Positions 8,497-14,913 of a stretch of DNA of 14,913 nucleotides are shown in pieces. The position numbers and the translations under genes are program-made. The notes under the pieces were generated by a model that ran no database searches, was not told where the DNA came from, and saw nothing but the letters and a program-made list of their open reading frames with translations. Each line of letters opens with the position of its first letter. Within the stretch, counting starts at the first letter, position 1. The DNA comes from Anaerolineaceae bacterium (GTDB taxonomy: Bacteria; Chloroflexota; Anaerolineae; Anaerolineales; Anaerolineaceae), in the NCBI GenBank assembly GCA_027348305.1, contig DAIEPS010000021.1, forward strand, positions 1 through 14,913, written 5' to 3'.

Positions 8497-8503
8497 GGCA
8501 ATA

Positions 8504-8510
8504 CCTCCTC
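8504..8510 (-). promoter_or_regulatory. Strong ribosome binding site for the TTG start of the first permease
   Basis: GAGGAGG on the minus strand, with a 7-nt spacer, places translation initiation at TTG 8496. The other nearby TTG is out of frame. Confidence 0.75.
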
Positions 8511-8520
8511 ATATTAGATA

Positions 8521-8555
8521 ACAGCCATGTCCCGTGATTGGCGGAACATGGCTGT
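8521..8555 (-). terminator. Intercistronic hairpin between binding protein and permease genes
   Basis: Arms 8521-8533 and 8543-8555 form a 13-bp stem (ten outer pairs perfect, one G-U wobble on the minus strand) with a 9-nt loop, 19 bp after the binding-protein stop codon. No U-tract follows on the minus strand. This is the usual position for a processing or partial-termination hairpin that leaves more binding-protein mRNA than permease mRNA. Confidence 0.6.
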
Positions 8556-8573
8556 ATTTTACTTCAAAACGGA

Positions 8574-10487
8574 TTACTTAACCAGTGTCAGGTTGTATAG
8601 ACCAGCGATGGAATAGCCATCGGTCAGGTCAAGCGGGGGAACTGCAGGATTGGTTCCGTCACCTTCGTGCGGGAAGTTTGTCCAGACAGATTCGTTGACT
8701 GTGTGGAAAGCTTGCGGGCGATACATCAGGGTGAAGGAAGGAACGTCGGTCAAATAGATCTTTACCAATTCAGTGTATGCAGCCTTGAGTTCAGCAGCAT
8801 CGGTCATGTTGGGGATGGCGTTGATCAATTTGTCAGCATCAGCGTTCTTGTAACCACTGTAGTTACCATTCCAGTTGTTGGTGGTCTCAGCGAATTCGCT
8901 AGACATAATGTGGCGGATACGTCCCCAAGGTTGGGTCGGGCCAGCACCATCAGACCACATCATGAAGATGTCATAGCCTTCGGTGGGAAGGGGCCAGTTG
9001 GTAACAACGGTCTGATAAACGGACCATTCTGGGTAGTTGGTGGTGATTTCGATACCGATTTCTTTACCAGCGGCAGCAACGATTTCAATGGCGGCTTGCC
9101 AGTCGGACCAGCCGTTGGGGCAGGTTGCAACATATTTCAAGTTCTTGCCATCGATATCGCGGATGCCATCACCGTTTGTATCTTTGATGCCGGCTTCGTC
9201 GAGGAGCTTGTTGGCGCCTTCGATGTCATTGCCAGCCCACTGTAAGGATTTCACAGCGTCGTGATCATACATGGCCTGTTCGCCAGGAGTCGGGTTCATA
9301 AGAGACCGTGGGACCTGGGTGAAGGTAGCAGATTGGTTGGTCGTAGCGTTGGCAATGATGGTGTCATAATCGACAGCCATGGCGATTGCTTTGCGGACTG
9401 CAACATTATCCAGACCAAGGGATGAGCGATTGTAGTAAGCGGTCGGGAGGGAAGCACCGATTCCGTAGGGGGCTTCGGGGAGGTAGGTTGAGATGGGCAA
9501 GCCGTCTTTCAACCAGAGGTCCTGAACGTTGGAGTTGAACTGTTGTGAAACGTCAACTTCACCGGCCTGCAGAGCAGTGGTTCCAGCAGCGTTGTCTTTG
9601 TAAATGATGTGAGCTAAGTACTTAGGAGCAGGCAGTTTACCCCACATGGAGGCATCCTGACCCCAGTATGCTTCATTACGAATGAAGACAACTTTGGTGT
9701 CATCAGCAAAGAATTTTCCGTAAGGGCCAGAGTAAACAACATCATCGGCAACATCAGCCATTAAAGCGGTGGCATCGCCATTGGTGCGTTTTTCCAATGC
9801 TTCGGTCCATGCTTTTTGGATAACATAGTTGCTGCTCAAGTAAGCCTGAACAAGCAGGGGATTGAGAGCTTTGCCATTGTCGCCCAAGACAGCTTGAACT
9901 TCGACGGTCGCGGGATCAACAGCAACGATGTCTTTGATGTAGGCTTTGTTGGCGGCGCCGAATTGGGTGTTGTATTTCACGTGGGAAGCCCAGGTGTAAG
10001 CAACATCGTCAGCGGTGACTGCAGAGCCATCAGACCATTTGGCAGCAGCTTTGAGTTTGAAGGTGAGTTTGGTCATGCCAGCATCCCAAGTGAAGGGGCC
10101 GTCAGCCAAGAGAGGATACACCTTGCCATCCATCATGTTGTAGATGTATGGGGTTTCAAACATAGGAACACGGGCGTTGTCTTGCTGGGCAAGACCAAGG
10201 GCGTTGTTACAGTTGGAGCTGTATGGGTTCCAGCAGACAACGGCACCCCATTGTTGACCATTGAAGTACAGGGTCTCATTGCGGGGGAGGACGGTATCGC
10301 CAGCAACAACATCAGCAGCGGCTCCACCAGAAGCTGCAGGAGCTTCGGTTGCGGCAGCGGTAGCGGTAGCTACAGGGGCTTCAGTGGCAGCAGCGGTGGC
10401 TGCAGGTGCTTCAGTGGCCTTGGCGCAAGCGGTCAAAGCCATTGTGAAGACAACAATAATTGTCAAAACAAACATCAAACGTTTCAT
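8574..10487 (-). CDS. Solute-binding lipoprotein of the Opp/Dpp family (SBP_bac_5), probable oligosaccharide binder
   Basis: This 637-residue protein captures substrate outside the membrane for the ABC importer encoded downstream. Residues 1-20 are a signal peptide ending in the lipobox LTAC, with Cys21 as the lipidation site. Residues about 22-62 are a low-complexity Ala/Thr/Pro/Glu tether. The rest matches family 5 binding proteins, including [16 protein letters not shown] near 151-166, [20 protein letters not shown] in the middle, and [22 protein letters not shown] later. Family 5 is named for peptides, but Thermotoga homologues bind cello- and manno-oligosaccharides; the neighbouring GH2, GH3 and GH130 genes point the same way. 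ATG 10487 has AAGGAG 9-10 nt upstream. It is the first gene of the transporter operon. Confidence 0.94.
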   Translation of the reverse strand: MKRLMFVLTIIVVFTMALTACAKATEAPAATAAATEAPVATATAAATEAPAASGGAAADVVAGDTVLPRNETLYFNGQQWGAVVCWNPYSSNCNNALGLAQQDNARVPMFETPYIYNMMDGKVYPLLADGPFTWDAGMTKLTFKLKAAAKWSDGSAVTADDVAYTWASHVKYNTQFGAANKAYIKDIVAVDPATVEVQAVLGDNGKALNPLLVQAYLSSNYVIQKAWTEALEKRTNGDATALMADVADDVVYSGPYGKFFADDTKVVFIRNEAYWGQDASMWGKLPAPKYLAHIIYKDNAAGTTALQAGEVDVSQQFNSNVQDLWLKDGLPISTYLPEAPYGIGASLPTAYYNRSSLGLDNVAVRKAIAMAVDYDTIIANATTNQSATFTQVPRSLMNPTPGEQAMYDHDAVKSLQWAGNDIEGANKLLDEAGIKDTNGDGIRDIDGKNLKYVATCPNGWSDWQAAIEIVAAAGKEIGIEITTNYPEWSVYQTVVTNWPLPTEGYDIFMMWSDGAGPTQPWGRIRHIMSSEFAETTNNWNGNYSGYKNADADKLINAIPNMTDAAELKAAYTELVKIYLTDVPSFTLMYRPQAFHTVNESVWTNFPHEGDGTNPAVPPLDLTDGYSIAGLYNLTLVK

Positions 10488-10659
10488 TTCTTCTTTCTCC
10501 TTTTATAGTACGGGTTGGAAAATATCAAACCTTCCACAAGCAAGATTGTTTAGGTTTACCACCTCCTTTATGTTCAAAATAATAAGTAAAAACAAGTTGA
10601 GAGAAGTAATTTTGTCGCAAAACCATACACTAACTTTTTTACTCTCAAACCATACTTTG

Positions 10660-10683
10660 AAAAATATGCCTATCAATATTTTT
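10660..10683. repeat. AT-only inverted repeat
   Basis: AAAAATAT (10660-10667) and ATATTTTT (10676-10683) are perfectly complementary around an 8-nt loop. The stem is A/T only and therefore weak. It could be a terminator remnant for either strand or simply AT-rich sequence. Confidence 0.35.
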
Positions 10684-10782
10684 AAAGTTCTTGCCTTGTT
10701 ACAAACAGCATTGCACGTTGATCTTTACTTGAACCAAACCAAGTGAAACATCGCGTTGATTGATTATTGTTTCTGGAAATTG

Positions 10783-10896
10783 TACTTATGGGTTTTACCT
10801 TGGATGCCGTTGAAAAATTCATAATATCAACGATTACCCCCCTGCGGGTAACATCCTTGGAACTTTCATAAGTATTATCCGCCTGAAAAAAGGCGG
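10783..10896. ncRNA. Candidate structured RNA element (nested three-way junction plus GC hairpin), strand undecided
   Basis: Several perfect pairings nest in an orderly way. Outer stem: TACTTATG (10783-10790) with CATAAGTA (10867-10874). Inner stem: GGATG (10802-10806) with CATCC (10852-10856). This encloses two hairpins, CGTTGA/TCAACG (10808-10813/10827-10832) and TTACCC/GGGTAA (10834-10839/10846-10851). An adjoining hairpin is CCGCCT-GAAAAA-AGGCGG (10879-10896). Further small stems follow: TGTCT-T-AGACA (10910-10920) and GGTTC-G-GAACC (10968-10978). It could be a leader element of the transporter mRNA (minus strand, about 300 nt before the start codon) or an independent RNA. I do not recognise it as a known riboswitch class. 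Confidence 0.4.
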
Positions 10897-11069
10897 CGTA
10901 CGGCGTAACTGTCTTAGACAAGAGCGGCATACAATCCTTCTGAGTTTCCTCTTTACCCGAGTAGACTGGTTCGGAACCTGGTAACTGCCGGTAATTCTTC
11001 AAACAATTTTTTCAACACCGATCAATGGGATTTACCCCAAATACTACAAAATATCATTAGCGTTTTTCA

Positions 11070-11083
11070 TGAGAGCGCTTTCA
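11070..11083. promoter_or_regulatory. Candidate LacI/CcpA-type operator
   Basis: TGAGAGCGCTTTCA is a 14-bp near-palindrome with a central CG, one base from the symmetric form TGAAAGCGCTTTCA. This is the shape of LacI-family and catabolite-response operators. It sits between the divergent transporter and receptor genes, about 580 bp upstream of the binding protein and 460 bp upstream of the receptor. It suggests sugar-dependent control by a regulator outside the window. Confidence 0.5.
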
Positions 11084-11141
11084 TCGAATATGGGTATTAT
11101 ATGTATTTTTTTTAGAAAAGTCAATCACTTTTTGTATTTCT

Positions 11142-11170
11142 CCGGTTTTTCATTACTTAACCGGCTTTTT
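11142..11170 (+). terminator. Weak plus-strand terminator-like hairpin
   Basis: CCGGTT (11142-11147) pairs with AACCGG (11159-11164) around an 11-nt loop, followed by CTTTTT. It would end a plus-strand transcript from the intergenic region, although no gene is known there. The 6-bp stem is short. Confidence 0.35.
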
Positions 11171-11540
11171 AACAAAATAACGATTTATCCTTTCCCATCA
11201 TCTCATAATAATTCGAAAAATCAGTGTGCTTATCGACATATAAAAAAACTTTTCCAAATCCAGAAGAAAAGTGATCAAATTGGCAGATTATGGGGCGAAA
11301 ACTTGATTATTCCAATTCTTTTACCAGGATTTAATAGCTTCATGTTTCGTTTTCTGCTAAAACTAGTATAAAGTGAAATGTTTGTCCCTCAAATTCAGCA
11401 CTCTTTTGGGGAATAGAAACCTCGTACCCCGGTTGTTTTACAAGCTTAATGGTAAGCATTTTTACCCGTCTGAAAATATTAAAGGGTCTGGTAATGTTGT
11501 TCTGCGCAATTATTATTTTTAATCGTTTACAGGAGAGAAC

Positions 11541-14195
11541 ATGACAACTCACATTGCAGAAAAAGACAAACTATTATCACAACGAAAAACTATAGGGTTT
11601 ATGATCTCCAATGACCTGGAAAACCATTTTCATGTTCCCATTTGGCGAGGTGTTTCAGAAGTAGCTCAAGAAGAAAACTGCAACCTCGTTACCTTTCTAA
11701 ATTCAAATGTCTGGTATTCACCTGAGACAATTAATAAAAATAGAACAATCTATAAACAGATCAACACCTCCACATTGGATGGGATGATCTCATTCGATTT
11801 TGGCGTCCCATGGGTAATGGAACATCTTACGCATTTTGAATCCGCAGCGAATGTCATCGTAAATTACCCACGCAAAAACTATCCCTGTTTGACCATCAGT
11901 CAAAAGGGGATCAAACAGGTGGTCGACCATCTCATTACCATCCACCACAAGCGTAAATTCATCTATATCAGCGGCAATAAAGGCAACTTCGAAGCTGAAT
12001 CCAGGCTGGAAGCATTTAAAGAATCCCTGGCCAATCATGATATCCCCTTCGAACAAGACCGCCTGTTCTACGGGGATTTCGGGGATGTCTCATGCGGCTA
12101 CCGTTTTGTGACAGAAGCCATCGAAAAAAGGCACCTGGCTTTTGATGCAGTCGTGTGCGCGAATGACAATATGGCCACTTCCGCTATGGCCGCTCTTGAA
12201 AAACACAATCTTGCTGTGCCCTACGATGTGGCAGTCACGGGTTTTGATGATGACTCAAGGGCAAAATCCAGTGTTCCCCCCATGACCACCATCCGCGCCT
12301 CTTTCTATAGCGTGGCACGCAAAGGCACCCATAAACTGATCAGCAAACTCAATGGCGCAAATATCCCCAATGAGACGGAGGTACTGCCCTCCGACCTGGT
12401 CATCCGCCGCTCCTGTGGTTGCCTTCCAGATTCGATTCTGCACGCATCAACTGGAAAGAAGCGCAATGGGTTGGGCCGCCTATTTGCCAAGATCGATCAG
12501 AATGCCTGTGATCATGAGATGCAAGAAATAATTGGCGAAAAGTCAGCAGCGCTTTCAAAAGACTGGCAGTCCAGCTTATGGAACTCGCTTTATTCAGGAC
12601 TTAAATCTAAGAATGTGAATGAATTCATCCAACAAATTGACCTGGTTCAGAGAGCATTTCTGAAGCTTAGCATTGATCTGGATACCTTGCAGGATATTCT
12701 TTCAATCATTCGCCGGTCATTGAGCAATGCCGCACATGGAAACTCAAATCAAAACAACCTGATCGAAGATTTTTTCAACCAGGCACGTGTGTTCGTTTCT
12801 GAAATAGTTGACCAAAAACAGATCCGCGAAAATCTTGATATTGACGGACAATACGTCCTTTTATTGCGCTGCATTAACCGCTTGATCACCACTTTCGACA
12901 TGGACGGTCTGATGGATGTGCTGGTCTCTGAAGTCCAGCCCACCTTGAACATACCGGGCATCTATCTTGTTAAATTTGAAGACACTGAATGGCCGGCTAA
13001 AACGGGCAGGCTGATCCTCGCCTCAAATGAAAATGGGCGCATGGATCTGGGTGCTGAAGGCATCGTTTTCGATGTGGATCGATTGCTGCCTGAAAAGATC
13101 ATCAGCGATACAAAAAGACAGAATCTTCTGGTTGCTCCGCTGTTCTTCAGGGATGAGAACCTGGGATATGTTATTTTTGAAGTTTCTCACCTCGGCGGAT
13201 TTTACAGCCAACTCACCACCCAGATAGCCAGTGCCTTGAAAGGTGGCATCCTTTTCAAACAACGCGACGCTTTAATTCAAAACGTGGCTGAGAACGCCGC
13301 AAAAATCTCAAGCGTGTCTGACAAATTAACGATAAACGTCAACAGCACCCGAGACGCCATGAGCCAGATCGCTCAATCCATGAGTCAGGTCGCCAAAGGC
13401 GCGAGCGAACAGGCGCAAGTGGTGAACCAGGCTGCGCTCTCGATCGACAACATGGCGGCTGCTAGTCAGAAAATAGCCGGGGATGCCAATACGGGCAACA
13501 CATTCGCGGCACAGGCAGCCAAAGAAGCCCAGGAAGGCGCATTGCTGAGCAGTTCAACGGTCAATGATATGAACGAGATCAAGAAAATGGTTGGGGATGC
13601 TTCTGAAAAAGTTCAGGAGATGAGCAAGCACTCCGACAAGATCAGCTCCATTGTGGAAACTATTGAAGATATTGCCTCACAAACCAACTTGCTGGCATTG
13701 AACGCCGCCATCGAGGCAGCCAGAGCTGGTGAGCATGGCAAGGGCTTTGCCGTTGTCGCGGATGAAGTGCGCAAGCTGGCTGAAAAATCATCCCTGTCGG
13801 CTAAAGAGATCGCCAATCTGGTCGTTACCATTCAAAAATCCATCGGTGAAGCCGTGAAATCCATGGCACAAAGTGATGCCGAAGTCGCCAATGGAGTCTC
13901 GCAAGCGGATAAAGCCAACCATGCTCTGATCAACATTCAACAAGCTGCCGACCAGGTCTATCAACGGGTAACCGAGATCTCAGAGTCAGCCGGCAGCATC
14001 GCCACTCAGGCCTCCCAAATGGCCTCCGCAGTGGAAAACATAGCCAGTGTCACTGAGGAGAATACCTCAGCCACCGAGGAAGTGAACGCTTCGGTTGAAG
14101 AGATCAACGCGGAGATGGAAGAAATGGCTTCCCTCACCCAGTCCATGGTGGATATGGCCAGCGCAATGCGCGAACTGGTGGATCTGCACAAGTAA
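11541..14195 (+). CDS. Soluble chemoreceptor: LacI-like sugar-binding domain, GAF-like domain and MCP signalling domain
   Basis: The 884-residue protein joins a sugar sensor to chemotaxis output. Residues about 16-295 are a LacI/periplasmic-binding-like fold ([15 protein letters not shown] at 16-30, [12 protein letters not shown] at 201-212, [10 protein letters not shown] at 229-238), ending in SCGC at 291-294. There is no helix-turn-helix before it, so it should not bind DNA. A helical linker (about 310-435) leads to a GAF-like domain (about 436-575, with [21 protein letters not shown] at 528-548). The MCP domain follows, with its conserved hairpin tip at about 708-750 ([20 protein letters not shown] then [16 protein letters not shown]). 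The two arms of about 150-160 residues would suit a long, 44-heptad-type receptor (estimate). No signal peptide, membrane segment or C-terminal CheR pentapeptide is seen, so it is cytoplasmic. AGGAG lies 5 nt before ATG 11541. LacI/GAF proteins with GGDEF outputs are known; an MCP output is unusual. Confidence 0.93.
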   Translation: MTTHIAEKDKLLSQRKTIGFMISNDLENHFHVPIWRGVSEVAQEENCNLVTFLNSNVWYSPETINKNRTIYKQINTSTLDGMISFDFGVPWVMEHLTHFESAANVIVNYPRKNYPCLTISQKGIKQVVDHLITIHHKRKFIYISGNKGNFEAESRLEAFKESLANHDIPFEQDRLFYGDFGDVSCGYRFVTEAIEKRHLAFDAVVCANDNMATSAMAALEKHNLAVPYDVAVTGFDDDSRAKSSVPPMTTIRASFYSVARKGTHKLISKLNGANIPNETEVLPSDLVIRRSCGCLPDSILHASTGKKRNGLGRLFAKIDQNACDHEMQEIIGEKSAALSKDWQSSLWNSLYSGLKSKNVNEFIQQIDLVQRAFLKLSIDLDTLQDILSIIRRSLSNAAHGNSNQNNLIEDFFNQARVFVSEIVDQKQIRENLDIDGQYVLLLRCINRLITTFDMDGLMDVLVSEVQPTLNIPGIYLVKFEDTEWPAKTGRLILASNENGRMDLGAEGIVFDVDRLLPEKIISDTKRQNLLVAPLFFRDENLGYVIFEVSHLGGFYSQLTTQIASALKGGILFKQRDALIQNVAENAAKISSVSDKLTINVNSTRDAMSQIAQSMSQVAKGASEQAQVVNQAALSIDNMAAASQKIAGDANTGNTFAAQAAKEAQEGALLSSSTVNDMNEIKKMVGDASEKVQEMSKHSDKISSIVETIEDIASQTNLLALNAAIEAARAGEHGKGFAVVADEVRKLAEKSSLSAKEIANLVVTIQKSIGEAVKSMAQSDAEVANGVSQADKANHALINIQQAADQVYQRVTEISESAGSIATQASQMASAVENIASVTEENTSATEEVNASVEEINAEMEEMASLTQSMVDMASAMRELVDLHK

Positions 14196-14216
14196 TTGAA
14201 ACATCTTAACCTTAAG

Positions 14217-14252
14217 ATCAGTCCGGTTTTTTTCCCCGGACTGATTTTATTA
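14217..14252 (+). terminator. Rho-independent terminator of the chemoreceptor gene
   Basis: ATCAGTCCGG (14217-14226) pairs perfectly with CCGGACTGAT (14236-14245) around a 9-nt, T-rich loop, and a TTTTATTAT tail follows. It starts 22 bp after the receptor's stop codon. A second perfect repeat, ATCTTAA-CC-TTAAGAT (14203-14218), overlaps its left arm by two bases. The minus strand lacks a matching T-run, so it serves mainly the plus-strand gene. Confidence 0.85.
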
Positions 14253-14267
14253 TCCCAACAGGTTGAT

Positions 14268-14913
14268 CTAAAGGTCGTTGGTGTTTTTCACAAAATCTAA
14301 AATATCATTGATCTTGCAAAACGCCAGGCCGGTCACCGTATCAGCGCCGCCATAATAAATGGCAATCCTGCCGGTAGGCTCATCGTAAAGTGACGCACAG
14401 GGGAAGGCAACGTTGGGGGTATCACCCACACACTCATAGAGTGTTTGTGGAGACATGAGGTAAGGTCCACCTCGCTTGATCACCTTCCACGGCTGCTCGA
14501 GATCCAGAAGCGCCGCCCCATAGCTGTAAACAAAACCGTTGCATGAGGTCAAAACACCGTGGTAAAACAGCAGCCAGCCTTCGGGGGTTTCAATGGGCAC
14601 GGGCCCCGCCCCCACTTTAGTGCTCTGCCATCCGCCTTTGGTGCCCATGACGAAGCGGTGTTCACCCCAATGGATCATATCGGGGCTCTGGCTGATGTAA
14701 ATGTCGCCAAATGGGGTATGTCCGTTGTCACTGGGCCGGCTGAGCATCACGTACTTGCCGTTGATCTTGCGTGGAAAAAGCACGCCGTTGCGGTTAAAAG
14801 GCAGAAGGGCATTTTCAAGGAAATGGAATTTTTCAAAGTCGTAGGTATAGCCGATGCCAATCGTCGGGCCGTGGTATCCGTTGCACCAGGTCACATAATA
14901 GCGGTCTTCGAGC
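14268..14913 (-). CDS. GH130 glycoside phosphorylase, C-terminal part (5' end off the window)
   Basis: The frame is open from the right edge (first full codon reads L-E-D-R-Y-Y-V) to the stop TAG at 14268-14270, giving 214 residues. The sequence matches the C-terminal two-thirds of the GH130 five-bladed beta-propeller: [16 protein letters not shown] at the edge, [19 protein letters not shown], then [22 protein letters not shown], then [17 protein letters not shown] near the end. GH130 enzymes phosphorolyse beta-mannosides, such as beta-1,4-manno-oligosaccharides, to mannose 1-phosphate in the cytoplasm. The catalytic-acid Asp region lies off the window, so subfamily and exact substrate cannot be fixed. 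It converges on the chemoreceptor gene with a 72-bp gap. It matches the mannan theme of the GH2 gene. Confidence 0.9.
   Translation of the reverse strand, partial: LEDRYYVTWCNGYHGPTIGIGYTYDFEKFHFLENALLPFNRNGVLFPRKINGKYVMLSRPSDNGHTPFGDIYISQSPDMIHWGEHRFVMGTKGGWQSTKVGAGPVPIETPEGWLLFYHGVLTSCNGFVYSYGAALLDLEQPWKVIKRGGPYLMSPQTLYECVGDTPNVAFPCASLYDEPTGRIAIYYGGADTVTGLAFCKINDILDFVKNTNDL

Larger units (their letters stand above)
10488..11540. other. 1.05-kb AT-rich intergenic region between divergent transporter operon and chemoreceptor gene
   Basis: No protein gene is convincing here. Two open frames (minus 10682-11002, plus 11069-11371) match nothing I recognise. The region must hold both divergent promoters, but I see no clean -35/-10 pair for either. 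It contains a ribosome-site-like AAAGGAGGT on the minus strand (10569-10561), a repeated AAACCATAC (10619-10627 and 10648-10656), an AT-only inverted repeat (10660-10683), a nested structured-RNA candidate (10783-10896), a LacI-type palindrome (11070-11083), and a weak plus-strand terminator (11142-11170). About 370 bp before the receptor gene hold only the short repeat GCTTA-ATGG-TAAGC (11444-11457) and a half-matched LacI-like site TTTAATCGTTTACA (11518-11531). Confidence 0.6.

Noticed and set aside
8667..9245. 192-codon open frame on the plus strand opposite the binding-protein gene
   Set aside because: Antisense shadow of the binding-protein frame; the product has no recognisable domain.
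9816..10508. 230-codon open frame on the plus strand opposite the binding-protein gene
   Set aside because: It is antisense to a well-supported lipoprotein gene. Its Ser/Gly-rich product mirrors the Ala/Thr-rich linker codons on the other strand, and there is no ribosome site or family match.
10900..11000. Possible c-di-AMP (ydaO-type) or RNase P-like RNA on the minus strand, suggested by a GAGGAAACTC hairpin
   Set aside because: Only a short GAAA tetraloop hairpin resembles these; the rest of the conserved cores is absent.
11069..11371. 100-codon open frame on the plus strand before the chemoreceptor
   Set aside because: Very AT-rich, no ribosome binding site and no family resemblance; its ATG lies in the LacI-type palindrome and it runs across a terminator-like hairpin.
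11541..12425. Reading the receptor's N-terminus as a LacI transcription regulator
   Set aside because: Only about 15 residues precede the sugar-binding fold, so there is no room for a helix-turn-helix; the C-terminal two-thirds is GAF-like plus MCP.
1..14913. CRISPR arrays, tRNA or rRNA genes, transposases, attachment sites
   Set aside because: No regularly spaced repeats, tRNA-like cloverleaf, rRNA sequence or transposase motif was seen in any part of the window.

Overview
The window looks like a piece of a chromosomal mannan / beta-manno-oligosaccharide utilisation locus from a Gram-type-ambiguous, probably anaerobic bacterium, most likely a member of the Chloroflexota (Anaerolineae-like). 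This placement is inference. It rests on the Ala/Thr/Pro-rich linker after the lipobox of the binding protein, the LacI-like/GAF sensor architecture, and Opp-type transport genes beside mannoside hydrolases; no rRNA or marker gene is present to prove it.

Layout. Positions 1-10487 form one minus-strand block. Read in transcription order it is: a lipoprotein solute-binding protein (10487-8574), two Opp/Dpp-type permeases (8496-7492 and 7477-6224), two Opp/Dpp ATPases (6223-5207 and 5214-4390, overlapping by 8 bp), a 328-bp spacer full of hairpins and palindromes, a GH2 beta-mannosidase (4061-1587), and a GH3 beta-glycosidase (1558 to the left edge). A 1.05-kb AT-rich intergenic region (10488-11540) separates this block from a plus-strand gene (11541-14195). 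That gene encodes a soluble chemoreceptor: a LacI-like sugar-binding domain without a DNA-binding domain, then a GAF-like domain, then a methyl-accepting chemotaxis signalling domain. A terminator follows. On the minus strand at the right edge is the C-terminal part of a GH130 glycoside phosphorylase.

How it may work together. The ABC transporter would import manno-oligosaccharides, as Opp-family systems do in Thermotoga. The cytoplasmic GH2 and GH3 enzymes would trim them from the non-reducing end, and GH130 would phosphorolyse beta-mannosides to mannose 1-phosphate. The soluble receptor would report an intracellular sugar to the chemotaxis machinery. The substrate is inferred from the enzymes, not shown directly.

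Main oddities: (1) the GH3 reading frame loses its C-terminal half near base 105-140 and continues in frame into a segment resembling the nucleotide-binding domain of long-chain acyl-ACP reductase (AAR); this is a real gene fusion or an assembly chimera. (2) The LacI-like/GAF/MCP receptor has no membrane segment. (3) A nested set of pairings at 10783-10896 suggests an undescribed structured RNA. (4) The second permease carries a roughly 145-residue insertion. (5) The spacer 4141-4390 holds LacI-type palindromes and three strong hairpins.
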